Assembly: GCF_003353175.1 (NCBI RefSeq)
Contig: NZ_QHKS01000004.1
Location: 248,001 to 312,000 of the forward strand
Direction: 5' to 3'
Length of the DNA stretch: 64,000 nucleotides
Source: Paraburkholderia lacunae
GTDB lineage: Bacteria; Pseudomonadota; Gammaproteobacteria; Burkholderiales; Burkholderiaceae
This document shows, piece after piece, positions 53,021-61,955 of the stretch. The position numbers and the translations under genes are program-made. Under the pieces are notes generated by a model. It ran no database searches and had not been told where the DNA came from. It saw nothing but the letters and a program-made list of their open reading frames with translations. Position 1 is the first letter of the stretch. Every line of letters starts with the position of its first letter.

Positions 53021-53210
53021 TTTTCGTTTTGCGGCTTTCGTTGCCGTTCCGTTGCCGCTTTCCTTGCCGTTCCACTTCCGCTTTCCTTGCTGCTTGCCTG
53101 CCGTTCGATTGCCGCTTTCCCTGCCGTTCCGTTGCCGCTTTCTTGGCCGCCTCCCTGCCGTTTTCCCTTGTTTTCTCTCCCGCCTTCCCCGCCGCCTCTC
53201 CACTTGAATC
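53021..53210. repeat. Degenerate GCCGTTCC/GCCGCTTTCC repeats
   Basis: Between the DUF4148 and YaiI genes lies a run of imperfect repeats built from TTGCCGTTCC and TTGCCGCTTTCC, with about ten recognisable units in 190 bases. It is strongly pyrimidine-rich on the plus strand. No gene is supported inside. In one minus-strand frame it reads as Lys/Gln/Arg-rich repeats, which I treat as an artefact. Confidence 0.7.
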
Positions 53211-53378
53211 CGTTTCTGCCCTAACGCCGCGCAACCGCTCCATCCGGCTTCATCTTTTGCCGCTCGTTTGAAAGCCGGCCGCGTCGCGCCGGAACATCGT
53301 AAATTTACTTGCCGCTCCGCCCGACGCGCTGGCAAGGTATCATCTCGCCCCTTTCACCCCGCAGCCGGAATCCGAACG

Positions 53379-53861
53379 ATGCCAATCTGGGTAGACGCCG
53401 ACGCCTGTCCGGTCGTGATCAAGGAGATGCTGTTTCGCGCGGCGCGTCGCACGGGCATGACACTCACGCTGGTCGCCAACTCCTTTTTGCGTGTGCCGCC
53501 GTCGCCGCTGATCCGCGCGATCCAGGTGCCGGCCGGTTTCGACGCCGCCGACGATCTGATCGCCGAGCGCGTCGCCGCCGGCGACCTCGTGATCACCGCC
53601 GATATTCCGCTGGCCGCCGCCGTGCTGGCCAAACACGCCCAGGCGCTCGACCCGCGCGGCAACTGGTTCACACCGGGCACGATCGAAGAACGGCTGCGCA
53701 TGCGCTCGATGCTCGACCAGTTGCGAAGCAGCGGCGTCGATACCGGCGGCCCGCCTGCGTTCAGCCCGCGTGACAGCAAATGCTTCGCGGGCGAGCTGGA
53801 TCGCTGGCTGGCGAGGCAAAAGCCGCAGACCGATGCGCCGCCCCCGCCCACCCGCGATTGA
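53379..53861 (+). CDS. yaiI: UPF0178 family protein YaiI
   Basis: The 160-residue protein has the YaiI/YqxD pattern: [72 protein letters not shown] and the C-terminal [11 protein letters not shown]. The fold is PIN-like with conserved Asp residues (DADACP and ADIPLA) that could bind metal. The biological role is not established. It lies between the repeat region and the purine permease. Confidence 0.92.
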   Translation: MPIWVDADACPVVIKEMLFRAARRTGMTLTLVANSFLRVPPSPLIRAIQVPAGFDAADDLIAERVAAGDLVITADIPLAAAVLAKHAQALDPRGNWFTPGTIEERLRMRSMLDQLRSSGVDTGGPPAFSPRDSKCFAGELDRWLARQKPQTDAPPPPTRD

Positions 53862-53921
53862 TCCGCTATACATCGCACGCCCCAACAACAATCACTTTTG
53901 AAACGACGAGAGACGCGCCTC

Positions 53922-55223
53922 ATGGACTCGATAAATCGCTACTTCGGGCTCGACGCCGCCGGCACCAACGTCCGCACTGAAGTGCTGGCCGGGCTGACCA
54001 CCTTCCTGACGATGGCCTACATCATCTTCGTCAACCCGGCGATTCTCGGCGACGCCGGCATGCCGAAAGAAGCGGTGTTCGTCGCGACCTGCATCGTGGC
54101 CGCGCTGGCCTCGCTGATCATGGGCCTCTACGCGAACTATCCGATCGCGCTCGCGCCCGGCATGGGCCTGAACGCGTACTTTGCGTACACGGTGGTCAAA
54201 GGCATGGGCTTCCCCTGGCAAGCCGCGCTCGGCGCGGTGTTCATCTCCGGGTGCCTGTTCCTGATCGTCACGCTGATTCGCGTGCGCGAAGTGATCGTCA
54301 ACGGGATTCCGCATTCGATCCGCATCGCGATCACGGGCGGCATCGGGCTCTTCCTGGCGATCATTTCGCTGAAGACGGCCGGCGTGGTGGTCGGCAATCC
54401 GGCCACACTCGTCACGCTCGGCGACCTGCACAACCCGCATGTGATTCTCGCCATCGTCGGCTTCTTCGCGATCGTCACGCTCGACTATCTGCGGGTGCGC
54501 GGCGCGATCCTGATCGGCATCGTCGGGGTGACGGTGCTGAGCTTTTTCTTCGGCGGCAATCAGTTTCACGGCGTCGTCTCCGTGCCGCCGTCGATCGCGC
54601 CGACGCTGTTCCAGCTCGACATTCGCGGCGCGCTCTCCACCGGCGTGCTGAACGTGATCCTCGTGTTCTTCCTCGTCGAGCTGTTCGACGCAACCGGTAC
54701 GCTGATGGGCGTGGCCAACCGTGCCGGCCTGCTGGTCGAAGGCAAGATGCACCGGCTCAATCGCGCGCTGCTCGCCGACAGCACGGCGATTCTCGCCGGC
54801 TCGATGCTCGGCACCTCATCGACCACGGCATACATCGAAAGCGCGTCGGGCGTGCAGGCAGGCGGGCGCACCGGCGTGACGGCGATCACAGTCGCCGTGC
54901 TGTTTCTCGCGGCGCTGTTTTTCGCGCCGCTGGCGGGCGTGGTGCCCGGCTATGCGACGGCGCCGGCGCTGCTGTACGTGTCGTGCCTGATGCTGCGCGA
55001 AATGCTCGACCTGCCGTGGGACGACGCCACCGAAGTCGTGCCGGCCGCGCTCACCGCGCTGCTGATGCCGTTCACCTACTCGATCGCCAATGGCGTCGCG
55101 TTCGGCTTTATCTCCTACGCCGGGCTGAAACTGCTGACGGGGCAGGCGCGCAAGGTCAAGCTGGTGGTGTGGATCATCGCGGCGATCTTCCTGTTTCGCT
55201 ATTTCTACCTCGGCAGCGAGTGA
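53922..55223 (+). CDS. NCS2 (AzgA-like) purine permease
   Basis: The 433-residue membrane protein starts MDSINRYFGLDAAGTNVRTE, followed by VLAGLTTFLTMAYIIFVNPA, the start of AzgA-type adenine/guanine/hypoxanthine transporters. Family motifs continue with APGMGLNAYFAYTVVKGMG, LVELFDATGTLMGVANRAGL, SSTTAYIESASGVQAGGRTG and a final block with TYSIANGVAFGFISYAGL. About twelve helices are visible. It imports purine bases with protons. The start at 53922 is chosen on the family N-terminus. It appears monocistronic. Confidence 0.92.
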   Translation: MDSINRYFGLDAAGTNVRTEVLAGLTTFLTMAYIIFVNPAILGDAGMPKEAVFVATCIVAALASLIMGLYANYPIALAPGMGLNAYFAYTVVKGMGFPWQAALGAVFISGCLFLIVTLIRVREVIVNGIPHSIRIAITGGIGLFLAIISLKTAGVVVGNPATLVTLGDLHNPHVILAIVGFFAIVTLDYLRVRGAILIGIVGVTVLSFFFGGNQFHGVVSVPPSIAPTLFQLDIRGALSTGVLNVILVFFLVELFDATGTLMGVANRAGLLVEGKMHRLNRALLADSTAILAGSMLGTSSTTAYIESASGVQAGGRTGVTAITVAVLFLAALFFAPLAGVVPGYATAPALLYVSCLMLREMLDLPWDDATEVVPAALTALLMPFTYSIANGVAFGFISYAGLKLLTGQARKVKLVVWIIAAIFLFRYFYLGSE

Positions 55224-55229
55224 ACGCGA

Positions 55230-55369
55230 GGGCTCGCGGCGCGGCACGAAGGCTCGCGACGCGGTGCGCAGGCTCGCGGCGCGGTGCAGAGGCTCGCAGC
55301 GCGATGCGCATTCCCGCGACGCGGCACGGAGGCTCGCAGCGCAGCGCGCAGGCTCGCAGCGTGGATCCG
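55230..55369. repeat. Seven 20-bp tandem repeats downstream of the purine permease
   Basis: Seven units of about AGGCTCGCGGCGCGGTGCGC start every 20 bp from 55230. The fifth is the most diverged (ATTCCCGCGACGCGGCACGG). The array begins seven bases after the permease stop and is very GC-rich. It could act as a transcript 3' structure, but no T-tract follows. Confidence 0.85.
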
Positions 55370-55673
55370 ATTGCGCCGCCCTTGCCAAGAACAGCGCATG
55401 AGTGACTCGGCAACGCGTTTTATTGGGTGATCGGCGTGCATGCGCTTGCGGCGCTTGCGCATCACATGGCGTCCAAGTATCGGACGCTGCGGCGGATGGT
55501 TTGATGGTTTCTTCGCGCGTGTGCGTGACCACGCGAGGGTACGCGCGCAGCCGTGCGTGAACGGCCGCTGCAGCCTGGTTTTGCTGGCGCCGCGCCCTGG
55601 GTTTGCGTGAGTTGCCCTGGTTCGGTTAGCGCGGCTTTCTTCTCTGCTTTTCAGCCAGTCGGCGCGTCTTCCT
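55370..55673. other. Intergenic region, nothing recognised
   Basis: About 300 bases after the 20-bp repeats, before the end of the convergent DUF1488 gene. No supported gene, hairpin terminator or repeat is seen. Confidence 0.3.
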
Positions 55674-55964
55674 TCAGTTGCGCCAGTTTGCTTCGTAAAA
55701 ACGCACGTAGCCGCTGCGCAGGATCAGGCATTGCGCTCTCGTCTCCGACAGCAGACGCCGCGTGGCCGCCTCGATGCGGGCCCGGTGCGCGTCGAATGCG
55801 CCGATCATGTCCTCGATGCGCGGCGATGCGGCGCCGAAATGGTCCTCAAGTGCCTCGGCGGTGATCATGCACTCCACCCTCTCTCCATCGACCATCGCCG
55901 GGAACGCCAAGGTAAGTTCACGCCCTGAATATTCAGGGGATTCGTTCGGGAATAGGATCTGCAT
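55674..55964 (-). CDS. DUF1488 family protein
   Basis: The 96-residue protein shows MQILFPNESPEYSGRELTLA, FPAMVDGERVECMITAEALE and DHFGA, then a helical C-terminal half with FDAHRARIEAATRRLLSE and FYEANWRN. This is the DUF1488 pattern, a small domain of unknown function frequent in proteobacteria. It has no signal peptide. It is monocistronic, with an AT-rich promoter region upstream. Confidence 0.82.
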   Translation of the reverse strand: MQILFPNESPEYSGRELTLAFPAMVDGERVECMITAEALEDHFGAASPRIEDMIGAFDAHRARIEAATRRLLSETRAQCLILRSGYVRFYEANWRN

Positions 55965-56428
55965 GGGAGGTCACCTAAATGGTTAGTGCCGCACATTCAT
56001 GGTTGGGTGCTGCGCACGCTAGTCAGACGGAGTCGCGCTTTTTGCCTTGCTTTCCCTCCTTTTCGGATGCCGATGGCGCGGGCCTGTCACCCCCAAGCGT
56101 CAATGGCGCAGTTCGCGCCTCGCGGAGGTGATTGGATTCACTTTAGACGAGTTGTAGCGTGGTGCAAGTTTTTCCTTTTTTTGTCTGATTTTCCGGCTTT
56201 ATAGGGCGGTTTTTGCTGCGCGTAACCCGGCTGTTTCTGGCCTTTCCTCGATTTGCGATTCGCCTATGAGCGTGCTGCCCCGTTATTTTTCCGCGCGGCG
56301 CGGTCGGCGCTTCGTCCTGCGCTTCGTCCTGTGTAATATCAGGGTTCAGCCATCGCAGCTTATGTTGCGCTGCGCAACGACAACGGCGGGCAACGTACCC
56401 GCCGTGTCCGTATAACCGGAGACATGCC
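55965..56428. other. Intergenic region between divergent genes
   Basis: About 460 bases hold the promoters for the DUF1488 gene and the sigma-54 activator gene. Pyrimidine-rich tracts occur at 56165-56190. No clear -24/-12 sequence or RNA gene is recognised. Confidence 0.35.
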
Positions 56429-58393
56429 TTGATCCATCGCCCTGCCTCGCCGCCCATTGCCGGTCGGCCGGATGTCATCGCGCAAGCTCACGCGCGCTCG
56501 ATCGAACTCGGTCTGCGCGCGTCGGAAACGCCGGACTTTCATCCGCTGCGCCGGCCCGCGCTGCGTGAGCTCGTCGATCGGAACCAGTCACTCTATACCC
56601 ACGCTCTCCCGGTCATGGAGACGCTCCACGCACAGATTGTCGATACCCAAAGCATGGTGGTCCTGACCGACAATCACGGGGTCATCCTGCACAGTCTCGG
56701 CGATAGCGACTTCGTCGAAAAAGCCAATCGCGTCGCCCTATGTCCCGGCGTTTCCTGGGCGGAGGCGGATCGCGGGACGAACGCCATCGGCACGGCGCTG
56801 GTCGACAGCCAACCCACCGTCGTGCATGCCGAGGAACACTTTCTGCATGCCAACCGGATTCTCACCTGCTCGTGCGCGCCCATCGCAGACCCATTCGGGC
56901 GCACCATCGGCGCACTCGACGTGAGCGGCGACACACGCGGCTTTCACAAGCACACGCTGGCGCTCGTGCGGATGTCGGCGCAGATGATCGAAAATCATCT
57001 GTTCTCCAATCAATTCGCGGACTCGATCCGTATCCACTTTCATGCGCGTGCGGAATTCATCGGCACGCTGTTTGAAGGGCTCGCCGCGTTCGCGCCGGAT
57101 GGCACGTTTCTGTCGGCCAATCGCAGTGCGCTGTTTCAGTTCGGCCGGCCGCTCGCCGAGCTGCAACGGCAGCCGTTCGACGCGCTGTTCGGCATCGCCT
57201 TCGCCACGCCGCTGCAGCAGACAAGCCGCGCGCCGGGCGAGAGCATCGTACTCACGCTGCCAAGCGGCGTGCGCGTGGTGGCGCGCGGCGAATTTACGGC
57301 GCCGCGCTACTTCGCGCCGGCCGACGGCTTCGCGGCCTCGTCGCGTATCGCGGTTTCGGCCGCAACGCGATCCAGCGCCCGTCCGTGCGAACCCGCACCT
57401 CTGGCAACGCTCGAAACACTCGACACCGGCGACGCGCAAGTCGCCGCGATCTTGCGTCGGGTCGCGAAGCTGCGCGGTCGCGATATTCCGGTTCTGGTGC
57501 TCGGCAAGACCGGCACCGGCAAGGAATGGCTCGCCCGCGCGATCCATCACGATTCGCCGCGCCGGGCCGCGCCCTTCGTCGCGCTGAATTGCGCGTCGTT
57601 GCCGGAAACGCTGATCGAAGCGGAGTTGTTCGGTTATGAAGACGGGGCGTTCACCGGCGCCAAGAAACGCGGCAGCGTCGGCAAGATCGTGCAGGCCGAT
57701 GGCGGCACGCTGTTTCTCGACGAGATCGGCGACATGCCTCTCGCGCAACAAGTGCGGCTGATGCGGGTGCTGCAGGAGCGCACCGTCGTGCCGCTCGGCG
57801 GCACGAGGGCGATTCCGGTCGACCTGCGCATCGTCTGCGCCACCCACCGCAACCTGCGCGCGATGATCGAAGCCGGCACCTTCCGCGAGGACCTGTATTA
57901 CCGGATCAACGGACTCGTCGTGACCTTGCCGGCGCTGCGCGATCGCACCGATCTGGCGGCGCTCGTCACGCGCATGCTGGCGTTGCAGCCCGATCACGAA
58001 CGCTTGCCGCGACGCGTATCCGAGGCCGTGCTCGCGCGCTTTGTGCAATGCCGCTGGCCGGGCAATCTGCGGCAACTGGCGAACGTGCTGCGCACCGCGA
58101 GCATCATGGCCGAAGGCGCACAGCAGATCGAACTCGAAGATTTGCCGGAAGACTTCCTGCAGGACTGCATCGAGGCCGAGCCCGACGGCATCTCGAAACC
58201 GCCCGCATCGGTTCCGTGCAACGGCATCAGCGAGCCTGCCGCGGCGACGCCCGCCCGCATGGAGGACTGGCAGGCCACGTTGATCGCGCAGACGCTCGCG
58301 CGGCTCGACGGCAACGTGTCGGCGGCAGCCCGTGAACTCGGGCTCGCGCGCAATACGGTATACCGCTACCTGAGGCGTGCCAGCACGCACTGA
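56429..58393 (+). CDS. Sigma-54-dependent activator, AcoR-like
   Basis: The 654-residue protein has a GAF sensor domain (about residues 60-195, with GVSWAEADRGTNAIGTAL and HFLHANRILTCSCAPIADPF), a PAS-like segment (205-300) and an AAA+ sigma-54 domain. The latter shows Walker A GKTGTGKE (359-366), GAFTGA (406-411) and Walker B GGTLFLDEIGD. A Fis-type helix-turn-helix ends the protein (GNVSAAARELGLARNTVYRY). No ATG fits: a TTG at 56429 follows ACCGGAGACATGCC, and the nearby ATG at 56424 is out of frame. AcoR-type regulators control acetoin or alcohol catabolism, but no such operon lies next to it. Confidence 0.88.
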   Translation: MIHRPASPPIAGRPDVIAQAHARSIELGLRASETPDFHPLRRPALRELVDRNQSLYTHALPVMETLHAQIVDTQSMVVLTDNHGVILHSLGDSDFVEKANRVALCPGVSWAEADRGTNAIGTALVDSQPTVVHAEEHFLHANRILTCSCAPIADPFGRTIGALDVSGDTRGFHKHTLALVRMSAQMIENHLFSNQFADSIRIHFHARAEFIGTLFEGLAAFAPDGTFLSANRSALFQFGRPLAELQRQPFDALFGIAFATPLQQTSRAPGESIVLTLPSGVRVVARGEFTAPRYFAPADGFAASSRIAVSAATRSSARPCEPAPLATLETLDTGDAQVAAILRRVAKLRGRDIPVLVLGKTGTGKEWLARAIHHDSPRRAAPFVALNCASLPETLIEAELFGYEDGAFTGAKKRGSVGKIVQADGGTLFLDEIGDMPLAQQVRLMRVLQERTVVPLGGTRAIPVDLRIVCATHRNLRAMIEAGTFREDLYYRINGLVVTLPALRDRTDLAALVTRMLALQPDHERLPRRVSEAVLARFVQCRWPGNLRQLANVLRTASIMAEGAQQIELEDLPEDFLQDCIEAEPDGISKPPASVPCNGISEPAAATPARMEDWQATLIAQTLARLDGNVSAAARELGLARNTVYRYLRRASTH

Positions 58394-58498
58394 AAGCGCA
58401 ACAGCGACGCGTGTGGATTGAGTGTGAGCGTGACGGGCGCAGGGTGAGCGTCGCTCGCACCGTGTAAAGTGTGGCGCAATCCGTCACCGCTCCACACG

Positions 58499-58807
58499 AT
58501 GTCCGACCTTACCCGCCCGCATCTCGTTCGTGTCGAACCGCTCGGCCAGACCTTCGAAGCGCCCGACTCGCTGACGATCCTCGAAGCCGCCGGTTTCGCC
58601 AACCTGCGCCTGCCGCGCTCGTGCCGCAACGGAACTTGCCGCACGTGCCTCTGCAAAATGACCGCGGGACGTGTGCGCTACACGATCGAATGGCCGGGTC
58701 TAAGCCGCGAGGAAAAAGCGGAAGGCTATATCCTGCCGTGCGTGGCCATCGCGCAAACCGATGTGGTAATCGAAGCGCCCGACGCGGTCGAAACGCCGGC
58801 GCGCTAA
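58499..58807 (+). CDS. 2Fe-2S ferredoxin
   Basis: The 102-residue plant-type ferredoxin carries the cluster motif SCRNGTCRTCLC (Cys-X4-Cys-X2-Cys) and the fourth Cys in LPCVAIA. It is a small soluble electron carrier. It follows the AcoR-like gene by 105 bases on the same strand. No dedicated oxygenase or reductase gene is adjacent, so its partner is unknown. Confidence 0.88.
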   Translation: MSDLTRPHLVRVEPLGQTFEAPDSLTILEAAGFANLRLPRSCRNGTCRTCLCKMTAGRVRYTIEWPGLSREEKAEGYILPCVAIAQTDVVIEAPDAVETPAR

Positions 58808-58892
58808 AGACATGCGTCGCGCCGGCCCGCTCCCGCGGCACCGGCATCCACGAGCGCGACGGCGAAAGCCGGCGCCAACTCCAACGCTGGCC

Positions 58893-59087
58893 TTAACGCC
58901 GGCCGCCCATCGCCCGTTCGATTTTCTTGTCGGTGTTGTACTGGCTGAGCGCGTACACCGACCAGATTGCGGCCGGAATCCAGCCGATCAACGTGATCTG
59001 CAAGATCAGGCAGATGATCCCGGCAAACGGACGGCCGATCGTGAAGAACTGAAACCACGGCAGAATGATGGCGAGCAATAGACGCAT
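58893..59087 (-). CDS. YqaE/Pmp3 family membrane protein
   Basis: The 64-residue protein has two transmembrane helices, LLLAIILPWFQFFTIGRP and FAGIICLILQITLIGWIPAA, and the Pmp3 ending ALSQYNTDKKIERA. Such small membrane proteins affect membrane potential and stress tolerance. The gene is convergent with the ferredoxin gene and lies 58 bases from the DUF1653 gene on the same strand. Confidence 0.88.
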   Translation of the reverse strand: MRLLLAIILPWFQFFTIGRPFAGIICLILQITLIGWIPAAIWSVYALSQYNTDKKIERAMGGRR

Positions 59088-59145
59088 TCAGATTTCCTGT
59101 TTTTTTATTCGACCCGGCACGCGCGTATTCGCGTGAGCAGACCTG

Positions 59146-59340
59146 TCAATCGATCGGCGCAAAGCGCGGCACCTTGCCGCCGTCGTGCTCGACCAGCTCG
59201 AAAAATACCGAAGCCGGACGCGTCCAGATCGTACCATTGCTGGCCTTGTAGACGATCATGGTGACCGTCGGGTCGGACTCCAGCGTAGCCTCGCAAAGCA
59301 GTTCGTAAATACCGCCTTTGTAGTGCCGGTAACGCGCCAT
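59146..59340 (-). CDS. DUF1653 family protein
   Basis: The 64-residue protein reads MARYRHYKGGIYELLCEATL, then PTVTMIVYKASNGTIWTRPA and FFELVEHDGGKVPRFAPID. This matches DUF1653, a compact beta-rich domain resembling the YRHFKGNxYxV pattern of the family. Its function is unknown. The start at 59340 follows AAGGAGGATTCGA. Confidence 0.88.
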   Translation of the reverse strand: MARYRHYKGGIYELLCEATLESDPTVTMIVYKASNGTIWTRPASVFFELVEHDGGKVPRFAPID

Positions 59341-59419
59341 TCGAATCCTCCTTGAATTGAAAACCTCGGCGCCTGCTTCAGCGTCTGCCGGCCGCAATTG
59401 CCGCTTGCGCCCAGCCCAC

Positions 59420-60064
59420 TCAGCCGCCCTCTTTCATCTGCTTCAGAATCTTGTAGACGGTCGCGCGTCCCATTGTCAGCACCGCGGCCACGTAGTTCGC
59501 GGAACTGCGGCCACGAAACGCGCCTTGCGCGTGCAACGCCTCGACGATCTCCCGCTTGTGTTCGCGCGTGAGCGCATTGATGCCGATTTGCCGCTCGCGC
59601 AGCCAGCCGTGCAAAAACGTGTTGATGCGGTCCTGCCAGTCGTCGCGAAACAGCTCTTGCGCGGGCGCGTCCGTCAGATTGCCGCCCTTGATGAACAGAT
59701 CGAGCGTCGAGCGCACGTCTTCGAACACGGCGATATTGAAGTTGACGCACAGCATGCCGGCAGGCTTGCCTTCGTCGTCGAACAGGATGTTGCTCACGCA
59801 GCGCATGCGCCGCCCGTCCCAATTGAGCTTTTCGTACGGCCCGATGGTCCGGCCGCGCGCCGCGAAGTGGATTTCTTCGAGCACCGAGGGGCCGCCGACT
59901 TCCAGCTTCGACAGATTGTTCACGAGGTAGGCGATGGTCTGGTCTTGCAGGTCGTGAATCACGACTTCGGCGCACGGATAGAACAGCGCGGCGATGCCGT
60001 CCGCGATGGGTGCGTAGCGGTCCAGCAGCAGGTCTTTCACAGCAGAGACTTTGGTCTTGCGCAT
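59420..60064 (-). CDS. YheO-like PAS/helix-turn-helix regulator
   Basis: The 214-residue protein has a YheO-type PAS domain (residues 13-130: LFYPCAEVVIHDLQDQTIAY, LVNNLSKLEVGGPSVLEE, GPYEKLNWDGRRMRCVSNIL, GMLCVNFNIAVFED). A C-terminal helix-turn-helix follows (REIVEALHAQGAFRGRSSAN, then YVAAVLTMGRATVYKILKQM). Relatives include DauR, which represses D-arginine catabolic genes. The start at 60064 is chosen on family length. No obvious target operon is adjacent. Confidence 0.85.
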   Translation of the reverse strand: MRKTKVSAVKDLLLDRYAPIADGIAALFYPCAEVVIHDLQDQTIAYLVNNLSKLEVGGPSVLEEIHFAARGRTIGPYEKLNWDGRRMRCVSNILFDDEGKPAGMLCVNFNIAVFEDVRSTLDLFIKGGNLTDAPAQELFRDDWQDRINTFLHGWLRERQIGINALTREHKREIVEALHAQGAFRGRSSANYVAAVLTMGRATVYKILKQMKEGG

Positions 60065-60386
60065 TGGGAAATCGCGGTCGTCGAGGTAGGCGGCGCCGCT
60101 GCGCACCGGTGAGCCGATACGGGAGCGCCGAGGTTAAAGCCAGCAGACCGGCCCGGCCCGACAAGGTCGGCCGGCCCGGCACGTCAGCTCGCCATTGTAG
60201 CCACCCCGATCCGCGGCGGCGACCGCGGCGGTATTGCGCAAGCGCCGCGATCCGCGCTATCGCGGGCGATGGTTCGTGTCCGGCCACAATCCGGTGTGAG
60301 CGCGCCGGCACGCGGCGAATTTTGTCCGCTTGGCGGGCGATTTTTTTTCGTGCGATAAAAGAACCATCTATTTCACGGAGCAACAG

Positions 60387-60605
60387 ATGGCCACGCTCGA
60401 AGCGTTCCGCGCCGTGCTCGATGACAAAGGCACGCCGGAAATCATTCGCAATCACATCATCGATTCGCTGCAATACACGCTGCGCAATCACGGGCAGATT
60501 TTTACGTCGAAGGAAGTCGAATGGCTGGCCGGCTGGGATGACGCGCGCATTCCGCTCGCGGCGTCGCGCGAGTTGCAGAAGCGCGTTGCCGAAACCTCCC
60601 GCTGA
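60387..60605 (+). CDS. Small hypothetical protein
   Basis: A 72-residue helical protein starts at an ATG behind CACGGAGCAACAG. It reads MATLEAFRAVLDDKGTPEII, then RNHIIDSLQYTLRNHGQIFT and SKEVEWLAGWDDARIPLAAS. No domain is recognised, but codon use is like neighbouring genes and the sequence looks like a compact soluble protein. It is divergent from the YheO-like regulator and could be its target. Confidence 0.6.
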   Translation: MATLEAFRAVLDDKGTPEIIRNHIIDSLQYTLRNHGQIFTSKEVEWLAGWDDARIPLAASRELQKRVAETSR

Positions 60606-60683
60606 GCGCCGCCCTGCCGCTTCGTTGCCACCACCGCCCTGCCGCTTCATCGCCACTGCCGCCCGCCACCGCCTCAACCAGGC

Positions 60684-60782
60684 CACCAGGCCATGCCGCT
60701 GACGGCCTGCCGGCAAACCACCAGGCCATGCCGCTGTCGACCTGCCGGCAAACCACCATCCTGCTGACGGCCTGCCGGTGAT
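60684..60782. repeat. Three 35-bp tandem repeats
   Basis: Units starting CACCAGGCCATGCCGCTGAC lie at 60684, 60719 and 60754; the last is shorter by a few bases. Just before, CCGCCCTGCCGCTTCRTYGC occurs twice at about 60609 and 60634. All lie in the non-coding stretch after the small hypothetical gene. Within 60606-61259 no other gene is supported. Confidence 0.75.
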
Positions 60783-61259
60783 CCGCCGGCGCGCCGCACG
60801 CGGACGGTCTTCCCCGCCCAAAGCCCCGTCGGCTGGGCGGCGTGCCCTTGCGCGGAACTTTTCGCTATCCAATTAGCCCCATTTAGGGCATCATATTGCA
60901 ATAGCTGTATCCCGCATCTGTTGCACCGCAGTCTCAAATCGGCTTCTCCGCACCAGCCCCGACTGTTCGACCGCCGCCTGTCGGCGATCCCGTCACTCCG
61001 GCAATGCGCCGCATGCATTCGCCGTCGCGAGTTGTGCAGCTGAGTTGTTCAGCTTTTACGCGCCCGATGTCTGCGCGACATCAGCGTGTTTCTTCTCCAT
61101 CGAATCCGCGATTTTGCGCGGCCGCGCTCAAGCCCTTGCCATCGGGCCTGTGCCAACTTTTTCCATGGCGGCGCGCCCCAGGGCGCAGCGCTGCCCGGCC
61201 TGCCGTACCGCACGTAACACGCGTGACACGGCAGCCACGTAATACAGGACATGTGCTTC

Positions 61260-61541
61260 ATGAATTCAGCTGTCAAGACCTACAAGGGTTACGAAATTCA
61301 CCCGCTCGTCTATCCGCGCCGCCCGACCGACGCGCAGACGGGCCGCAATCCGGACGCGGGCTACGACGCATCGGTGCGCATTTGCCGCGTCGGCGCCAAT
61401 CCGGCAGCCGACGGCCGTGTGTTCCGCCTGCAGTATCTGTTTCCGTTCGACGGCACGGGCAAGGCACGCATTGCGTGCATGGCGCACGCCGAGCAGTTGA
61501 TCGACGGCCGTATCGACGGCCAGTCGGTCGCCGATCTTTGA
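61260..61541 (+). CDS. Hypothetical protein
   Basis: The 93-residue protein reads MNSAVKTYKGYEIHPLVYPR, then PDAGYDASVRICRVGANPAA, FRLQYLFPFDGTGKARIACM and AHAEQLIDGRIDGQSV. It looks like a small beta-rich domain with a C-terminal helix. No family is recognised. It lies 138 bases upstream of infA on the same strand and could share a transcript. Confidence 0.65.
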   Translation: MNSAVKTYKGYEIHPLVYPRRPTDAQTGRNPDAGYDASVRICRVGANPAADGRVFRLQYLFPFDGTGKARIACMAHAEQLIDGRIDGQSVADL

Positions 61542-61679
61542 GCGGCAACGTCAGCGCCTTCGCTGCCGTTGCCGCACGGCGGGACGCTCACGAGCCTTCC
61601 GTCATACGAATTGAATGTTGTGCCGTCCGGCAACGCCGATCGGCCAACCCCCATTTATCCCATCGACCAGGAGTTATGC

Positions 61680-61955
61680 ATGGCGAAAGAAGAACTGCTT
61701 GAACTTGACGGTATCGTCGACGAAGTACTTCCGGATAGCCGTTACCGCGTGACGCTCGACAACGGCGTCGTGGTTGGCGCTTACGCGTCCGGACGCATGC
61801 GCAAGAACCACATCCGTATCCTCGCGGGCGACCGCGTGACGCTGGAACTGTCGGTTTACGATCTGACCAAAGGCCGGATCAATTTCCGCCACAAGGACGA
61901 GCGCGCCAGCGGTGGCGGCGGCGCTGCCCGCAGTTCGCAATTCCGCCGTCGTTGA
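61680..61955 (+). CDS. infA: Translation initiation factor IF-1, second copy
   Basis: The 91-residue protein is an S1-type OB fold with [60 protein letters not shown] and [13 protein letters not shown]. An extra 18-residue Gly/Ser/Arg tail is absent from the usual 72-residue IF-1. IF-1 blocks the ribosomal A site during initiation. Betaproteobacteria often carry such a second, longer infA outside the ribosomal protein cluster; no ribosomal genes are nearby. The start follows CAGGAGTTATGC. Confidence 0.92.
   Translation: MAKEELLELDGIVDEVLPDSRYRVTLDNGVVVGAYASGRMRKNHIRILAGDRVTLELSVYDLTKGRINFRHKDERASGGGGAARSSQFRRR

Noticed and set aside
52611..53335. Minus-strand Lys/Gln/Arg-rich repeat proteins
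   Set aside because: They are translations of the degenerate DNA repeat at 53021-53210 and run antisense into DUF4148 and the YaiI promoter.
56738..58390. Long minus-strand frame of 550 codons opposite the sigma-54 activator
   Set aside because: The composition is typical of an antisense shadow and the plus-strand frame has all AAA+ motifs.
59256..60872. Long minus-strand frame of 538 codons spanning the YheO-like gene
   Set aside because: It crosses repeats and a divergent small gene, and its sequence is Arg/Gly/Pro-rich without domain patterns.
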